This document shows, one piece after another, positions 1 through 9,454 of a DNA stretch of 64,000 nt. Made by a program: the position numbers and the translations under genes. The number at the start of each line of letters is the position of its first letter. Positions within the stretch are counted from its first letter, which is position 1. The notes beneath the pieces were generated by a model, which saw only the letters and a list, made by a program, of their open reading frames with translations, did not search any database and was not told the DNA's origin. The DNA is from Acidobacteriota bacterium (GTDB lineage: Bacteria; Acidobacteriota; Vicinamibacteria; Vicinamibacterales; 2-12-FULL-66-21): positions 62,001 to 126,000 of the forward strand of contig JACPDI010000047.1 of NCBI GenBank assembly GCA_016184105.1, in the 5' to 3' direction.

Positions 1-432
1 GTCGGCGAGCAGCCGCGCCAGGCTGCGGCCGGTTTCGCCCGGATACGCCGCCGCGAGGGTGCCGTACGCGAGGTTGAGGAGCGCGAAGGCGGCGAGGATC
101 GCGATCGCCTCGCCGTACACCAGATGGTTGCTCTTCCTGCCACGCCGCAGCGGCGCGTTGTCCATCGCCGGGAGGTCATCGAGGATGAGCGACGCGGCGT
201 GCACCAGTTCGACCGCCGCCGCCACCGGCACCGCGCCATCCGCCGTGCCGCAGAGTTCCGCGGCGAGCAGCGCGAGCACCGCGCGCACGCGCTTGGACTC
301 GGCCAGCGCCGTATAGCGCATCGCCTCCCGCACGACCGCCGGCCCGTGGCCGGCCGAGGCGAGGATCGTCTCAATCTCACGCGAGACGCGCGACTGGTGC
401 TCCGCGAAAAACGGGGGAAGAGCGGTGCTCAC
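1..432 (-). CDS. Polyprenyl (farnesyl/geranylgeranyl) diphosphate synthase, C-terminus cut by window edge
   Basis: The translated minus strand gives 144 residues of an isoprenyl diphosphate synthase, which condenses isopentenyl diphosphate with an allylic diphosphate in the cytoplasm to supply quinone and carotenoid or lipid-carrier chains. The first aspartate-rich motif is seen as DDLPAMD inside the context HAASLILDDLPAMDN, followed by LRRG and SNHLVYGEA, as in short-chain (IspA/CrtE-type) enzymes. The second aspartate motif lies beyond the window. The GTG start at 432 overlaps the TGA of the upstream methyltransferase gene in a GTGA junction, so the two are probably translationally coupled. 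Product chain length cannot be judged from the part present. Confidence 0.85.
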   Translation of the reverse strand, partial: MSTALPPFFAEHQSRVSREIETILASAGHGPAVVREAMRYTALAESKRVRAVLALLAAELCGTADGAVPVAAAVELVHAASLILDDLPAMDNAPLRRGRKSNHLVYGEAIAILAAFALLNLAYGTLAAAYPGETGRSLARLLAD

Positions 433-885
433 GACCCGGGACCGAAGACCAGCATGTACTGATAACGAAGGAACGTTTCGCGGCGCAGCAGCACGAGGCC
501 GGCCCGGGCAGTCGCGTCGAGCACGTGTCGTTCGTCGACGCGCTCCTCCAGCGCGGGACCGGGGCCGAGCCCGTCGGCCTTGAACTCGATGATGCCGACG
601 CGCCCGCGCGGCTTGAGCGACCTCGCGAGGTTCCTGAGCAGCGTGACCGGATCCTCCATCTCGCTGAAGGTCTCGACGATCAGCACCGCGTCGAGGGCGG
701 CCGGGGGAAGCCGCGGGTCGGTCGCCGTGCCGTGCACGAGCGTCACGTTCTTGAGCCCTTCGCGCTCGACGCGACGCTGGATCGACTCGATCATCTGCGG
801 CTGGATGTCCTCGGCGTACACACGGCCGTTGGGGCCGACGCGCCGCGCGAGCCGGATCGTGAACCAGCCGCCGCCCGCGCCGAGG

Positions 886-2508
<1,623 letters not shown>

Positions 2509-2529
2509 GGCAGAGGCGGGAAACACCTA

Positions 2530-2537
2530 ATTATACT
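2530..2537. promoter_or_regulatory. Overlapping divergent -10 elements between aspartase and fumarase
   Basis: On the minus strand TATAAT (2535-2530) lies 21 bases before the lyase ATG. On the plus strand TATACT (2532-2537) ends six bases before the fumarase ATG at 2544, which would place the transcript start at or next to the start codon. No convincing -35 or ribosome-binding site precedes the fumarase gene. The two -10 hexamers share four bases, so initiation in the two directions should be mutually exclusive. Confidence 0.55.
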
Positions 2538-2543
2538 GGCCGT

Positions 2544-4076
2544 ATGCCTCCCGCCTTTTTAGACAGCCTCATTCAGCTCATCACCAGGACGTCGACCGAC
2601 CTGCCTCCCGACGTGCGCGCGGCGATGCGGCGCGCGGCGGCGGCCGAACCCGACGGCACGCGCTCGGCACAGGCGCTCGCCGTGATTGCCCAGAATATCG
2701 ACCAGGCCGAGTCCTGCGAGGGTCCAATCTGCCAGGACACCGGCATGCCGACGTTCAAGATCAAGACGCCGGTCGGCGCGAACCACATCTGGATGCGCGA
2801 GCAGGTTCGCACGGCCATCGCCGAAGCCACCCGGCGCGGCAAGCTCCGATCGAACTCCGTCAACTCGATCACCGGCGAGAACACCGGCGACAACCTCGGG
2901 CCGGGGACGCCCATCATCCACGTCGAGCAGTGGGAGAAGGACGAGATCGAGGTGAAGCTGCTGCTGAAGGGGGGCGGCTGCGAGAACACCAACGTGCAGT
3001 ACGCCCTGCCGATGGAGCTGCCGCACCTCGGGCGCGCCGACCGCTCGCTCGAAGGGGTGCGCAAGTGCATCCTGCACGCCGTGTGGCAGGCGCAGGGGAA
3101 GGGCTGCAGCCCGGGGGCGATCGGCGTCTGCATCGGCGGCGACCGGACCTCCGGCTACATGCACGCGAAGGAGCAGTTGTTCCGCACGCTGGACGATGTG
3201 AATCCGGAGCCGGCGCTGGCGGCGCTCGAGCAGACGGTCATGGCGACCGTCAATTCCCTTGGGGTCGGCACGATGGGGTTCGGCGGCGGCGTCTCCCTCA
3301 TCGGCTGCAAGATCGGCGCGGTCAACCGGCTGCCGGCCAGTTTCTTCGTCTCCGTCGCGTACGACTGCTGGGCGTTCCGCCGCCTGGGCGTACGGCTGGA
3401 CGCGAAGACGGGCGCCATCAAGGAGTGGATGTACCGCGAGCCGCGGGGGCAGAAGTCCGAACCGATGCTGCCGGCCGCGCGGCAGGATGGCGGCTTCCCG
3501 CGCACGGGCCAGGAAATCACCCTCACCGCGCCGATTACCGAGGAGCAGATCCGCACGCTCCGCGTGGGCGACGTCGTGCTGGTGAACGGCCGGATGTACA
3601 CCGGGCGCGACGCCGTGCACGCGCACCTCGCGAAGAACGTGCCGCCGGTCGACCTGAGCGGCCAGGTGATCTACCACTGCGGTCCCGTGATGCTGAAGCA
3701 GGGAGACCGATGGACGGTGGCCGCGGCAGGCCCCACGACCAGCATTCGCGAAGAGCCCTACCAGGGGGACATCATCACGCGGTACGGCGTCCGCGCCGTC
3801 ATCGGCAAGGGGGGCATGGGCGCGAAGACGCTGGCGGCGATGAAAGACGCGGGCGCGGTGTACCTCAATGCGATCGGCGGCGCGGCGCAGTTCTACGCGC
3901 GCTGCATCGAACGGGTGGATGGCGTCTCGCTGACCGAATTCGGCACCCCCGAAGCCATGTGGCACTTCGAGGTGCGTGAGTTCCCGGCGATCGTGACGAT
4001 GGACGCGCACGGCAACTCGCTGCACAAGGAGGTCGAGGACAGCTCCGCGAGGAAACTGGAGTTGCTTCGCGCGTAG
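2544..4076 (+). CDS. Fumarate hydratase, class I (iron-sulfur), single chain
   Basis: The 510-residue protein carries both halves of a class I fumarase, the oxygen-sensitive 4Fe-4S enzyme that interconverts fumarate and malate in the citric acid cycle. Cluster-binding cysteines are expected in PICQDTGMPTF (Cys63), GGGCENTN and GVCIGGDRTSGYMHAKEQLF. The C-terminal beta-type domain is seen from VGDVVLVNGRMYTGRDA through YHCGPVM to VIGKGGMGAKT and AIGGAAQFYA. It is a little shorter than enterobacterial FumA. The gene is divergent from aspartase, whose product is fumarate. The start is probably leaderless, since a -10 sequence ends six bases before the ATG. Its 3' end meets that of phosphoglucose isomerase across a short heptad repeat. 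Confidence 0.93.
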   Translation: MPPAFLDSLIQLITRTSTDLPPDVRAAMRRAAAAEPDGTRSAQALAVIAQNIDQAESCEGPICQDTGMPTFKIKTPVGANHIWMREQVRTAIAEATRRGKLRSNSVNSITGENTGDNLGPGTPIIHVEQWEKDEIEVKLLLKGGGCENTNVQYALPMELPHLGRADRSLEGVRKCILHAVWQAQGKGCSPGAIGVCIGGDRTSGYMHAKEQLFRTLDDVNPEPALAALEQTVMATVNSLGVGTMGFGGGVSLIGCKIGAVNRLPASFFVSVAYDCWAFRRLGVRLDAKTGAIKEWMYREPRGQKSEPMLPAARQDGGFPRTGQEITLTAPITEEQIRTLRVGDVVLVNGRMYTGRDAVHAHLAKNVPPVDLSGQVIYHCGPVMLKQGDRWTVAAAGPTTSIREEPYQGDIITRYGVRAVIGKGGMGAKTLAAMKDAGAVYLNAIGGAAQFYARCIERVDGVSLTEFGTPEAMWHFEVREFPAIVTMDAHGNSLHKEVEDSSARKLELLRA

Positions 4077-4077
4077 G

Positions 4078-4105
4078 TCTCGGGTTCTGGGTGCTGGGTT
4101 CCGGG
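4078..4105. repeat. Heptanucleotide repeat array, consensus TKCYGGG, four copies
   Basis: Four consecutive 7-bp units read TCTCGGG, TTCTGGG, TGCTGGG and TTCCGGG. They fill the whole space between the TAG of fumarase (4074-4076) and the stop codon of the convergent isomerase gene (4106-4108). No hairpin or T-tract is evident, so it is not an obvious terminator. Similar period-7 arrays with other consensus sequences occur at 11603-11630 and 55255-55401. Confidence 0.7.
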
Positions 4106-5704
4106 TCACAGTGCCGTCCTGAAGATCCGTCGCAGCGCGTGCCCGCGTTCGTTCATCGCGCCGAGGTGAACGCGCACGACCTTCCGGCTGTGTGCCTGCA
4201 GCGCCTGCAGGTCGCCGATGGCCTGCGCCCGCTTCAGCACGCTGAACGTGTACGGCGCGTCCGGCACCGGAGTCGCCGTCTCATCCTCACCGGTCACCAC
4301 GAGGAACGTTCCGGTGTCGGGCCCCCCTTTGTGATACTGGCCGGTCGAGTGCAGGTAGCGCGGCCCGACGCCGAGCGTCGTGGCGGCCTGCGTCCGATCG
4401 CCAACCGCGGCGCGGAACTCCGCGATCGCCTCCAGCGTGTCGGACTCCACCGGCAGGTACGACAGGATCCCGAGATACCGCGGCGGCGCGAGCTGGCGCA
4501 CGAGCGCGGCGAGCGCGCGCGCGCTGTCGGCTTCAGCCGGCGGCGCGTCCTGGAGGGCGCCTCCCTGCACGACCTGCGCGAGCAGCGCCTTCGTGCGGTC
4601 CTTCGCCTCCTGCACGTTCGGCTCGTCGAACGGATTGATCTCCAGCGCGGCGCCCGCGACCGCCGTGGCGAACTCCCACCGAAAGAATTCCGCGCCGAGC
4701 GCATCGGACCGCATGGTGAGCCGCAGCAGCGGGTGCCCCGCCCCCTCGATCGCATCGACATCAGCGTCGACCCGGTCGCGCTCCGTCTCGAGCGAGACGA
4801 ACGCGCGGTCCGGGCCGTACGCGGTTGCGGCCCGCGGATCTTCGTCCACGATCGGCAGCACGCCGGTGCCGTGCTTGCCCGTGCTTTCGGCGACGAGCTG
4901 CTCGATCCACAGGCCAAGCGTGCGCAGCGAGGGAGGCAGCAGGACCGTCAGCTTGTCGCGGCCGTGACTGCACTCGTGTGCCATGAATGCGCCGAGCGCC
5001 AGGCCCGGATTGAGCGGCCCGGTTTCGTGGCAGCCGGCCGCCATCTCCGCGGCCGCGCGCAGCAGGTGCCTGGGATCCATGCCGATGAGCGCGGCGGGCA
5101 CGAGGCCGAACAGCGTCAGCGCGGAAAAGCGTCCCCCCACATCTGGAGGATTCAGGAAGGTGTCACGGTAGCCGCGCTCCCTGGCGAGCGCTTCCAGCAC
5201 CGTTCCGGGATCGGTGATCGCGACGAAGTGGCGACCGGCCCGCTCGCCGAGCGCGGCGCGCATCCGCGACCAGAAATAGCGCTCCAGCGACGCGACTTCC
5301 ACCGTGCCGCCGCTCTTGCTCGCGACCAGGAACCACGTGCGCGACGGATCCATGCGCCCGGCGACCGCCGTCAGCGCGCGTTCATCGGTCGTATCGAGGA
5401 TGTGGAGCGCGGGCGCACCGTCTCTTTCCGCCGCGTGCCCGGCCTGGGACGTGCGCATCACCTCGGCGCAGAGGCTGCTGCCGCCCATGCCGATCAGATG
5501 CACGTCGCGGACGCCTTCCCGCCGCGCCATCTCTGCCAGCGCGCTCACGCGATTGGCGTGCTCAGCCATCGTCTCCGGCGCGTCCAGCCAGCCCAGGCGG
5601 TTCCCAATCGCTCTGGCCGCCGTCTCGGACTCGCGCCCCTGGGGCATCCAGACGGCGGTATCCCGCCGCCAGATTCGAGGGACGATGGTCTCCAGATCCC
5701 GCAC
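4106..5704 (-). CDS. pgi: Glucose-6-phosphate isomerase (SIS-domain, Tal-Pgi C-domain type)
   Basis: The 532-residue protein interconverts glucose 6-phosphate and fructose 6-phosphate. Two SIS domains are visible. The first contains HLIGMGGSSLCAEVM and VASKSGGTVEVAS (phosphosugar loop), followed by PPDVGGRFSALTLFG. The second contains VAESTGKHGTGVLPIV with the catalytic-region glutamate. The divergence and length resemble the isomerase half of bifunctional transaldolase/phosphoglucose isomerase proteins, but no transaldolase domain is attached here or found next door. The GTG start at 5704 follows the aldehyde dehydrogenase stop by 14 bases, so the two are probably co-transcribed. The final residues end in a basic stretch next to the heptad repeat. 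Confidence 0.88.
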   Translation of the reverse strand: MRDLETIVPRIWRRDTAVWMPQGRESETAARAIGNRLGWLDAPETMAEHANRVSALAEMARREGVRDVHLIGMGGSSLCAEVMRTSQAGHAAERDGAPALHILDTTDERALTAVAGRMDPSRTWFLVASKSGGTVEVASLERYFWSRMRAALGERAGRHFVAITDPGTVLEALARERGYRDTFLNPPDVGGRFSALTLFGLVPAALIGMDPRHLLRAAAEMAAGCHETGPLNPGLALGAFMAHECSHGRDKLTVLLPPSLRTLGLWIEQLVAESTGKHGTGVLPIVDEDPRAATAYGPDRAFVSLETERDRVDADVDAIEGAGHPLLRLTMRSDALGAEFFRWEFATAVAGAALEINPFDEPNVQEAKDRTKALLAQVVQGGALQDAPPAEADSARALAALVRQLAPPRYLGILSYLPVESDTLEAIAEFRAAVGDRTQAATTLGVGPRYLHSTGQYHKGGPDTGTFLVVTGEDETATPVPDAPYTFSVLKRAQAIGDLQALQAHSRKVVRVHLGAMNERGHALRRIFRTAL

Positions 5705-5719
5705 GAACGCTCCCTTCGA

Positions 5720-7168
5720 TCAGCCCAGCTGCTGGTTGATCACCAGCAACTTCAGTTCCGTCATCTCCTCGATGGTGTAGCGCGGGCCCTCCCGGCCGAG
5801 CCCGGAGTCCTTCACGCCGCCGTACGGCATGTGGTCGATGCGCCAGGTGGGCACGTCGTTCACGAGGACGCCACCGACCTCGAGCGCGTCGAACGCCCAC
5901 AGCGCGTGCAGCAGGTCGCGCGTGAAGACGCCCGCCTGCAGGCCATAGTTCGACTGGTTGACCGCGGCGACGGCTTTCTGGAAATCGGCGAACTTGAACA
6001 GGGCGACGAGCGGCGCGAAGACTTCCTGCGTGCAGACCTTCGCCGTCAGCGGCACGTCGGACAGCACCGTCGGCGCGTACATCGACGCGCCGAGTCGTTT
6101 CGCGCCCGTGAGCACCCGCGCCTTGCCCCTGATCGCCTCCCGGACCCAGGTCTCGATCCGATCGACCTCCTTTTCCTCGATCATCGGCCCGATGTCGGTG
6201 GCCGGATCGAGCGGATCGCCCACCGTCAGCGACTCGACTTTCGCGACGAGCCTTGCGGCGAAGTCGTCGTACACCCGCTCGTGCACGAACACGCGCTGCA
6301 CGGCGATGCAGCTCTGTCCGGCGAAGGCAAAGCCGCCGACGGCGACCCGCTGCACCGCGAAATCCAGGTCGGCGCTCTCGTCGACGATGACGCCGGCGTT
6401 GCCGCCGAGTTCCAGGATGACTTTCTTCTTGCCCGATCGCTTCTTCATGCTCCAGCCCACCGCGGAGGATCCGGTGAAGGTCAGAAGCTTGTAACGGTCG
6501 TCGGTCACGAGCTTGTCGCCGACTTCGCGCCCCATCGGCAGCACCGAGAGCGCCCCCTGCGGCAGCCCCGCCTGCTGCACCGCCTCGCCGAGCATGACCG
6601 CGCTCAGCGGCGTGCGCGTTGCGGGCTTGAGCACGATGGGGTTGCCCGCGGCGATCGCGGGCGCAATCTTGTGCGACGTCAGGTTGAGCGGAAAGTTGAA
6701 CGGCGAGATGGCCGCGACCGGCCCGATCGGGAAGCGGCGTGTCAGCGCGACGCGTCCCTGGCCGTGCGGCGCGAGGTCGAGCGGGATGACCTCGCCGCCG
6801 ATGCGGCGCGCTTCCTCCGCGGCGACGTGGAACGTCATCGACGCGCGATCGACCTCGGCGAGCGCATCCCGGATCGGCTTGCCCGCTTCGCCCGCGAGCA
6901 CCCGGCCGAACTGCTCGCGGCGCTCGGTGAGCGTCGCGGACACGCGCATGAGAATCGCCGCCCGCTCGAACGCCGGCAGCTGGCGCATCGCCGGCGCGGC
7001 GGCCACCGCCGCCTTCGTCGCCTGCTCGAACTCCGCTTCGCCGGCGAGCCACGTCCGGCCGACCGGCGCGCCGTTAAACGGGCTCTTCACCTCGAGGGTT
7101 GCACGGGTCCGCCCGGCCATGCCGGCGAGCCAGAACGGGAACTGCGCAGTGGTCGGTGCTTTCGCCAT
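5720..7168 (-). CDS. NAD(P)-dependent aldehyde dehydrogenase
   Basis: This 482-residue ALDH-superfamily enzyme oxidises an aldehyde to the acid. The cofactor-binding FTGSSAVGWSMKKRSG, the catalytic glutamate in ILELGGNAGVIV and the catalytic cysteine in FAGQSCIAVQRVFV are all present, and the C-terminal block PYGGVKDSGLGREGPRYTIE is intact. I start it at the ATG at 7168 (MAKAPTTAQF), because the upstream in-frame extension to 7204 is not family-like. It lies directly upstream of the isomerase gene on the same strand, which hints at a role in sugar or triose metabolism such as a non-phosphorylating glyceraldehyde-3-phosphate dehydrogenase. The substrate cannot be read from the sequence. Confidence 0.88.
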   Translation of the reverse strand: MAKAPTTAQFPFWLAGMAGRTRATLEVKSPFNGAPVGRTWLAGEAEFEQATKAAVAAAPAMRQLPAFERAAILMRVSATLTERREQFGRVLAGEAGKPIRDALAEVDRASMTFHVAAEEARRIGGEVIPLDLAPHGQGRVALTRRFPIGPVAAISPFNFPLNLTSHKIAPAIAAGNPIVLKPATRTPLSAVMLGEAVQQAGLPQGALSVLPMGREVGDKLVTDDRYKLLTFTGSSAVGWSMKKRSGKKKVILELGGNAGVIVDESADLDFAVQRVAVGGFAFAGQSCIAVQRVFVHERVYDDFAARLVAKVESLTVGDPLDPATDIGPMIEEKEVDRIETWVREAIRGKARVLTGAKRLGASMYAPTVLSDVPLTAKVCTQEVFAPLVALFKFADFQKAVAAVNQSNYGLQAGVFTRDLLHALWAFDALEVGGVLVNDVPTWRIDHMPYGGVKDSGLGREGPRYTIEEMTELKLLVINQQLG

Positions 7169-7259
7169 ACGGGCAGTATCCCCGGCCCTGCGGTTTCCGC
7201 ACAAGGGGAGCTAAGTCTCTGGCCCATCGGCGCTTAGCGACCGGCGGCCGCTTCCTTGC

Positions 7260-7265
7260 TATACT
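7260..7265 (+). promoter_or_regulatory. -10 element upstream of erpA
   Basis: TATACT is a near-consensus -10 hexamer 24 bases before the erpA ATG. A purine-rich AAGGGGAG at about 7273-7280 fits a ribosome-binding site ten bases before the start. No good -35 hexamer is seen at 16-18 bp spacing. Confidence 0.45.
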
Positions 7266-7289
7266 GGTAGCCAAGGGGAGTTCATCAGG

Positions 7290-7619
7290 ATGATTACCGT
7301 TACCACGACTGCCGCATCGAAGATCAACGAGCTGTTGACTGAAGAGAACAAGAACGCCGCGGCGCTGCGGGTCTTCGTCCAGGGGGGGGGCTGCTCGGGG
7401 TTTCAGTACGGGCTCATGATCGACGAAGGCGAGGGTGAGGCGACCACCGACACCGTCGTCGAGTCGAACGGCGTGAAGCTCGTGGTGGATCCCATCAGCG
7501 CGCGATACCTGCGTGGCGCGGAAGTCGACTTCGTCGACAACCTCACCGGCGGCGGTTTCACGATCAAGAACCCGAACGCGAAATCCACCTGCGGCTGCGG
7601 CAGCTCGTTTAACGTGTAG
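7290..7619 (+). CDS. erpA: A-type iron-sulfur carrier/insertion protein
   Basis: The 109-residue protein belongs to the HesB/IscA/ErpA family, which delivers Fe-S clusters to apoproteins in the cytoplasm. The three conserved cluster cysteines are seen as Cys35 in [11 protein letters not shown] and Cys101 and Cys103 in STCGCGSSF near the C-terminus. Length and motif order are typical. The codons for the glycine stretch form an eight-G run near 7383. It is the first gene of a same-strand series with a Fur-rubrerythrin fusion, suggesting an iron and oxidative-stress context. Whether it is ErpA or IscA by ancestry cannot be decided by eye. Confidence 0.93.
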   Translation: MITVTTTAASKINELLTEENKNAAALRVFVQGGGCSGFQYGLMIDEGEGEATTDTVVESNGVKLVVDPISARYLRGAEVDFVDNLTGGGFTIKNPNAKSTCGCGSSFNV

Positions 7620-7626
7620 CGCTGGT

Positions 7627-7644
7627 GCCGGCCGTCCGGCCGGC
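7627..7644. repeat. GCCGGCC palindrome between erpA and the Fur-fusion gene
   Basis: GCCGGCC-GTCC-GGCCGGC forms a 7-bp perfect stem with a 4-base loop, and a second hairpin of GCCGGC-TGC-GCCGGC overlaps its right arm. The same 7+4+7 core occurs at 62071-62088. It has no T-tract, so it may attenuate or stabilise the transcript rather than end it, or it is a REP-like element. Confidence 0.55.
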
Positions 7645-7661
7645 TGCGCCGGCGTAGCGCC

Positions 7662-8636
7662 ATGGATACAGCCACCGCCTACATTGAGCGTCTGCGCCCG
7701 GCCGGCGGCAAGCGGTCAGGGAAGCGCGACCTGATCGTGAATGTTTTCCTGCGGCAGGAAGGGCACCTCAGTGCGGACGATCTGGTGGACCTCATCCGGC
7801 GAGAGGACCACAAGATCAGCCGCGCGACGGTGTACCGCACGCTGCAGTGGATGGTGGACGCGGGCATCGCGCGCAAGGTCGATTTCGGCGAGGGGCGCTT
7901 CCGCTTCGAGCACTCCTACCGGCACCCGCGGCACTTCCATCTGATCTGCAAGAGCTGCAACCAGTCGTCGGAGTTTCTCAGCTCCGACATCGAGGCGCTG
8001 CTCGAGGAGGTGGCCGCCGCCCGTAATTTCTCCGCGCGCCAGAGCGTGCTGCAGATTTACGGTACGTGCGAGTCGTGCCGCACCGGCCGCCGGCAGGAGG
8101 CGCCGCAGGGGGCGCCGACCGAGCTGCTGTTCGCCCGCGATGCGCTGCGCATTGCCATCGCCACCGAGCGATCCGGGCTCGAGTTCTATACCCGCGCCGC
8201 CCGGATGACGAAGGACGCGCGCGGCCGGCGCGTGTTCGAGAAGCTCGCCGAGGAAGAGAAACACCACCTGGCCACGCTCGAGGCGCGCTACCGCCAGCTG
8301 CTCGCGCAGGACCCGCAGCTCGACTCGCGGCCGACGTTCCTCTTCTTCAAGGGAGCGGCCAACGGCCTGTTCGCGGCCGGCACCGACCAGCTCGCGCGCG
8401 GCGGCGTGAACGATCGCCAGGCGCTCATGATCGGCATCCGCTGCGAGCGGGGATCGCACAAGTTCTTCAAGCGGTACGGCGAGCGGTTCGAGGACTCGGA
8501 AGGCAAGCAGATCTTTCTCGAGTTCGCAGACGAGGAGCGGCAGCATCTCGATCTGCTCATCCGCGAATACCGCGCGCTGGTCGCGCGCGCCAGCAAGCGG
8601 AAGGCGCGACGCCGCACGCCGCGCGCCACCGCGTGA
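7662..8636 (+). CDS. Fur-family regulator fused to a rubrerythrin-like di-iron domain
   Basis: The 324-residue protein joins two normally separate domains. Residues about 15-145 are a Fur/PerR winged helix (ISRATVYRTLQWMVDAGIA) followed by a dimerisation domain with RHPRHFHLICKSCN and a CESC pair; Cys96, Cys99, Cys136 and Cys139 fit a structural zinc site. Residues about 155-310 form a ferritin-like four-helix domain with Glu169, the ExxH motif EKHH (199-202), Glu262 and a second ExxH motif ERQH (292-295), as expected for a rubrerythrin di-iron site. The tail is very basic. A plausible job is a DNA-binding peroxide or iron sensor with its own di-iron sensing or detoxifying module; this is inference. 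Its TGA overlaps the next GTG. Confidence 0.87.
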   Translation: MDTATAYIERLRPAGGKRSGKRDLIVNVFLRQEGHLSADDLVDLIRREDHKISRATVYRTLQWMVDAGIARKVDFGEGRFRFEHSYRHPRHFHLICKSCNQSSEFLSSDIEALLEEVAAARNFSARQSVLQIYGTCESCRTGRRQEAPQGAPTELLFARDALRIAIATERSGLEFYTRAARMTKDARGRRVFEKLAEEEKHHLATLEARYRQLLAQDPQLDSRPTFLFFKGAANGLFAAGTDQLARGGVNDRQALMIGIRCERGSHKFFKRYGERFEDSEGKQIFLEFADEERQHLDLLIREYRALVARASKRKARRRTPRATA

Positions 8637-9454
8637 TCGATCTCCATCTTCACACCAACGTCTCGGACGGGCAGGACACGCCCGCCGAGCTCGTCGAGCG
8701 CTGCCGCGCCAGGGGCATCCGCGTCCTCTCGGTCACCGATCACGACACCACCGCGGGATGGGACGCGACCGCCGCCGCGTCGGCCGCCGCCGGCCTGACG
8801 TTGGTCCGCGGCGTCGAGGTCACCGCGGTATTGGACGGTCGCGACGTGCACGTGCTGGGGTACTTTCCCCCGATCCGGGTGCCGATCCTCGACGAGTTCC
8901 TTGCCGAGCAGCGGCAGCACCGGATTCGGCGGGTGCACGCGATCGCGGACCGCCTGGCCGCGCTGGGCAAGCCGATTGACGTGAACGCCGTGCTCTGCTC
9001 GGGAGCCCGGCACGCCGGCCGGTCCATCGGCCGCCCGCGCATCGCAGACGCCATGATTGCCGCGGGCCACGTCGCGTCGCGCGACCAGGCGTTCGCGCAG
9101 TATCTCGGCACCGGCTGCCTCGCGTTCGTGCCGCGCACCGGTGCGTCGCCCGAGGAGGTCGTCGAGCTGATTTCGTCGTCGGGCGGACTCGCGTCGCTCG
9201 CGCACCCCGGCCTGCTCGACAGGGACGACCGCCTGCCGTCGCTCATCGTCGCCGGGATGCCCGCGATCGAGGTGTTTCATTCCGACCACGACGCGGAGAT
9301 GCGAGCCCGCTACCAGCGGCTGGCGCGCGCCAGCGGCCTGCTGATGACGGGCGGATCGGATTATCACGGCGAAACGGCGGCGCACGGTGAGCTGGGCGGC
9401 GTGACCCTGCCCGAAGAGCACTACCACGCTCTGCGGGAACGGCTGTTTGCATGA
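8633..9454 (+). CDS. PHP-domain phosphoesterase (YciV/TrpH-like)
   Basis: The 273-residue protein has the ordered metal motifs of the PHP family: DLHLHTNVSDG at the N-terminus, VTDHDT, RGVEVTA, LAHPG and GGSDYHG. In the YciV/RNase AM subgroup these coordinate three metals and hydrolyse nucleoside 3',5'-bisphosphates or the 5' ends of short RNA. The GTG start at 8633 overlaps the Fur-fusion stop (GTGA), and its own TGA overlaps the ATG of the following gene, so three genes are tightly coupled. The function within an oxidative-stress operon is not clear. Length is close to that of the family. Confidence 0.88.
   Translation: MIDLHLHTNVSDGQDTPAELVERCRARGIRVLSVTDHDTTAGWDATAAASAAAGLTLVRGVEVTAVLDGRDVHVLGYFPPIRVPILDEFLAEQRQHRIRRVHAIADRLAALGKPIDVNAVLCSGARHAGRSIGRPRIADAMIAAGHVASRDQAFAQYLGTGCLAFVPRTGASPEEVVELISSSGGLASLAHPGLLDRDDRLPSLIVAGMPAIEVFHSDHDAEMRARYQRLARASGLLMTGGSDYHGETAAHGELGGVTLPEEHYHALRERLFA

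Noticed and set aside
4091-7237. A 1048-codon plus-strand open frame opposite the isomerase and aldehyde dehydrogenase genes
   Set aside because: It is antisense to two enzymes with intact catalytic motifs, is rich in Arg, His and Asp as expected for mirror frames in high-GC DNA, and has no recognisable domain.
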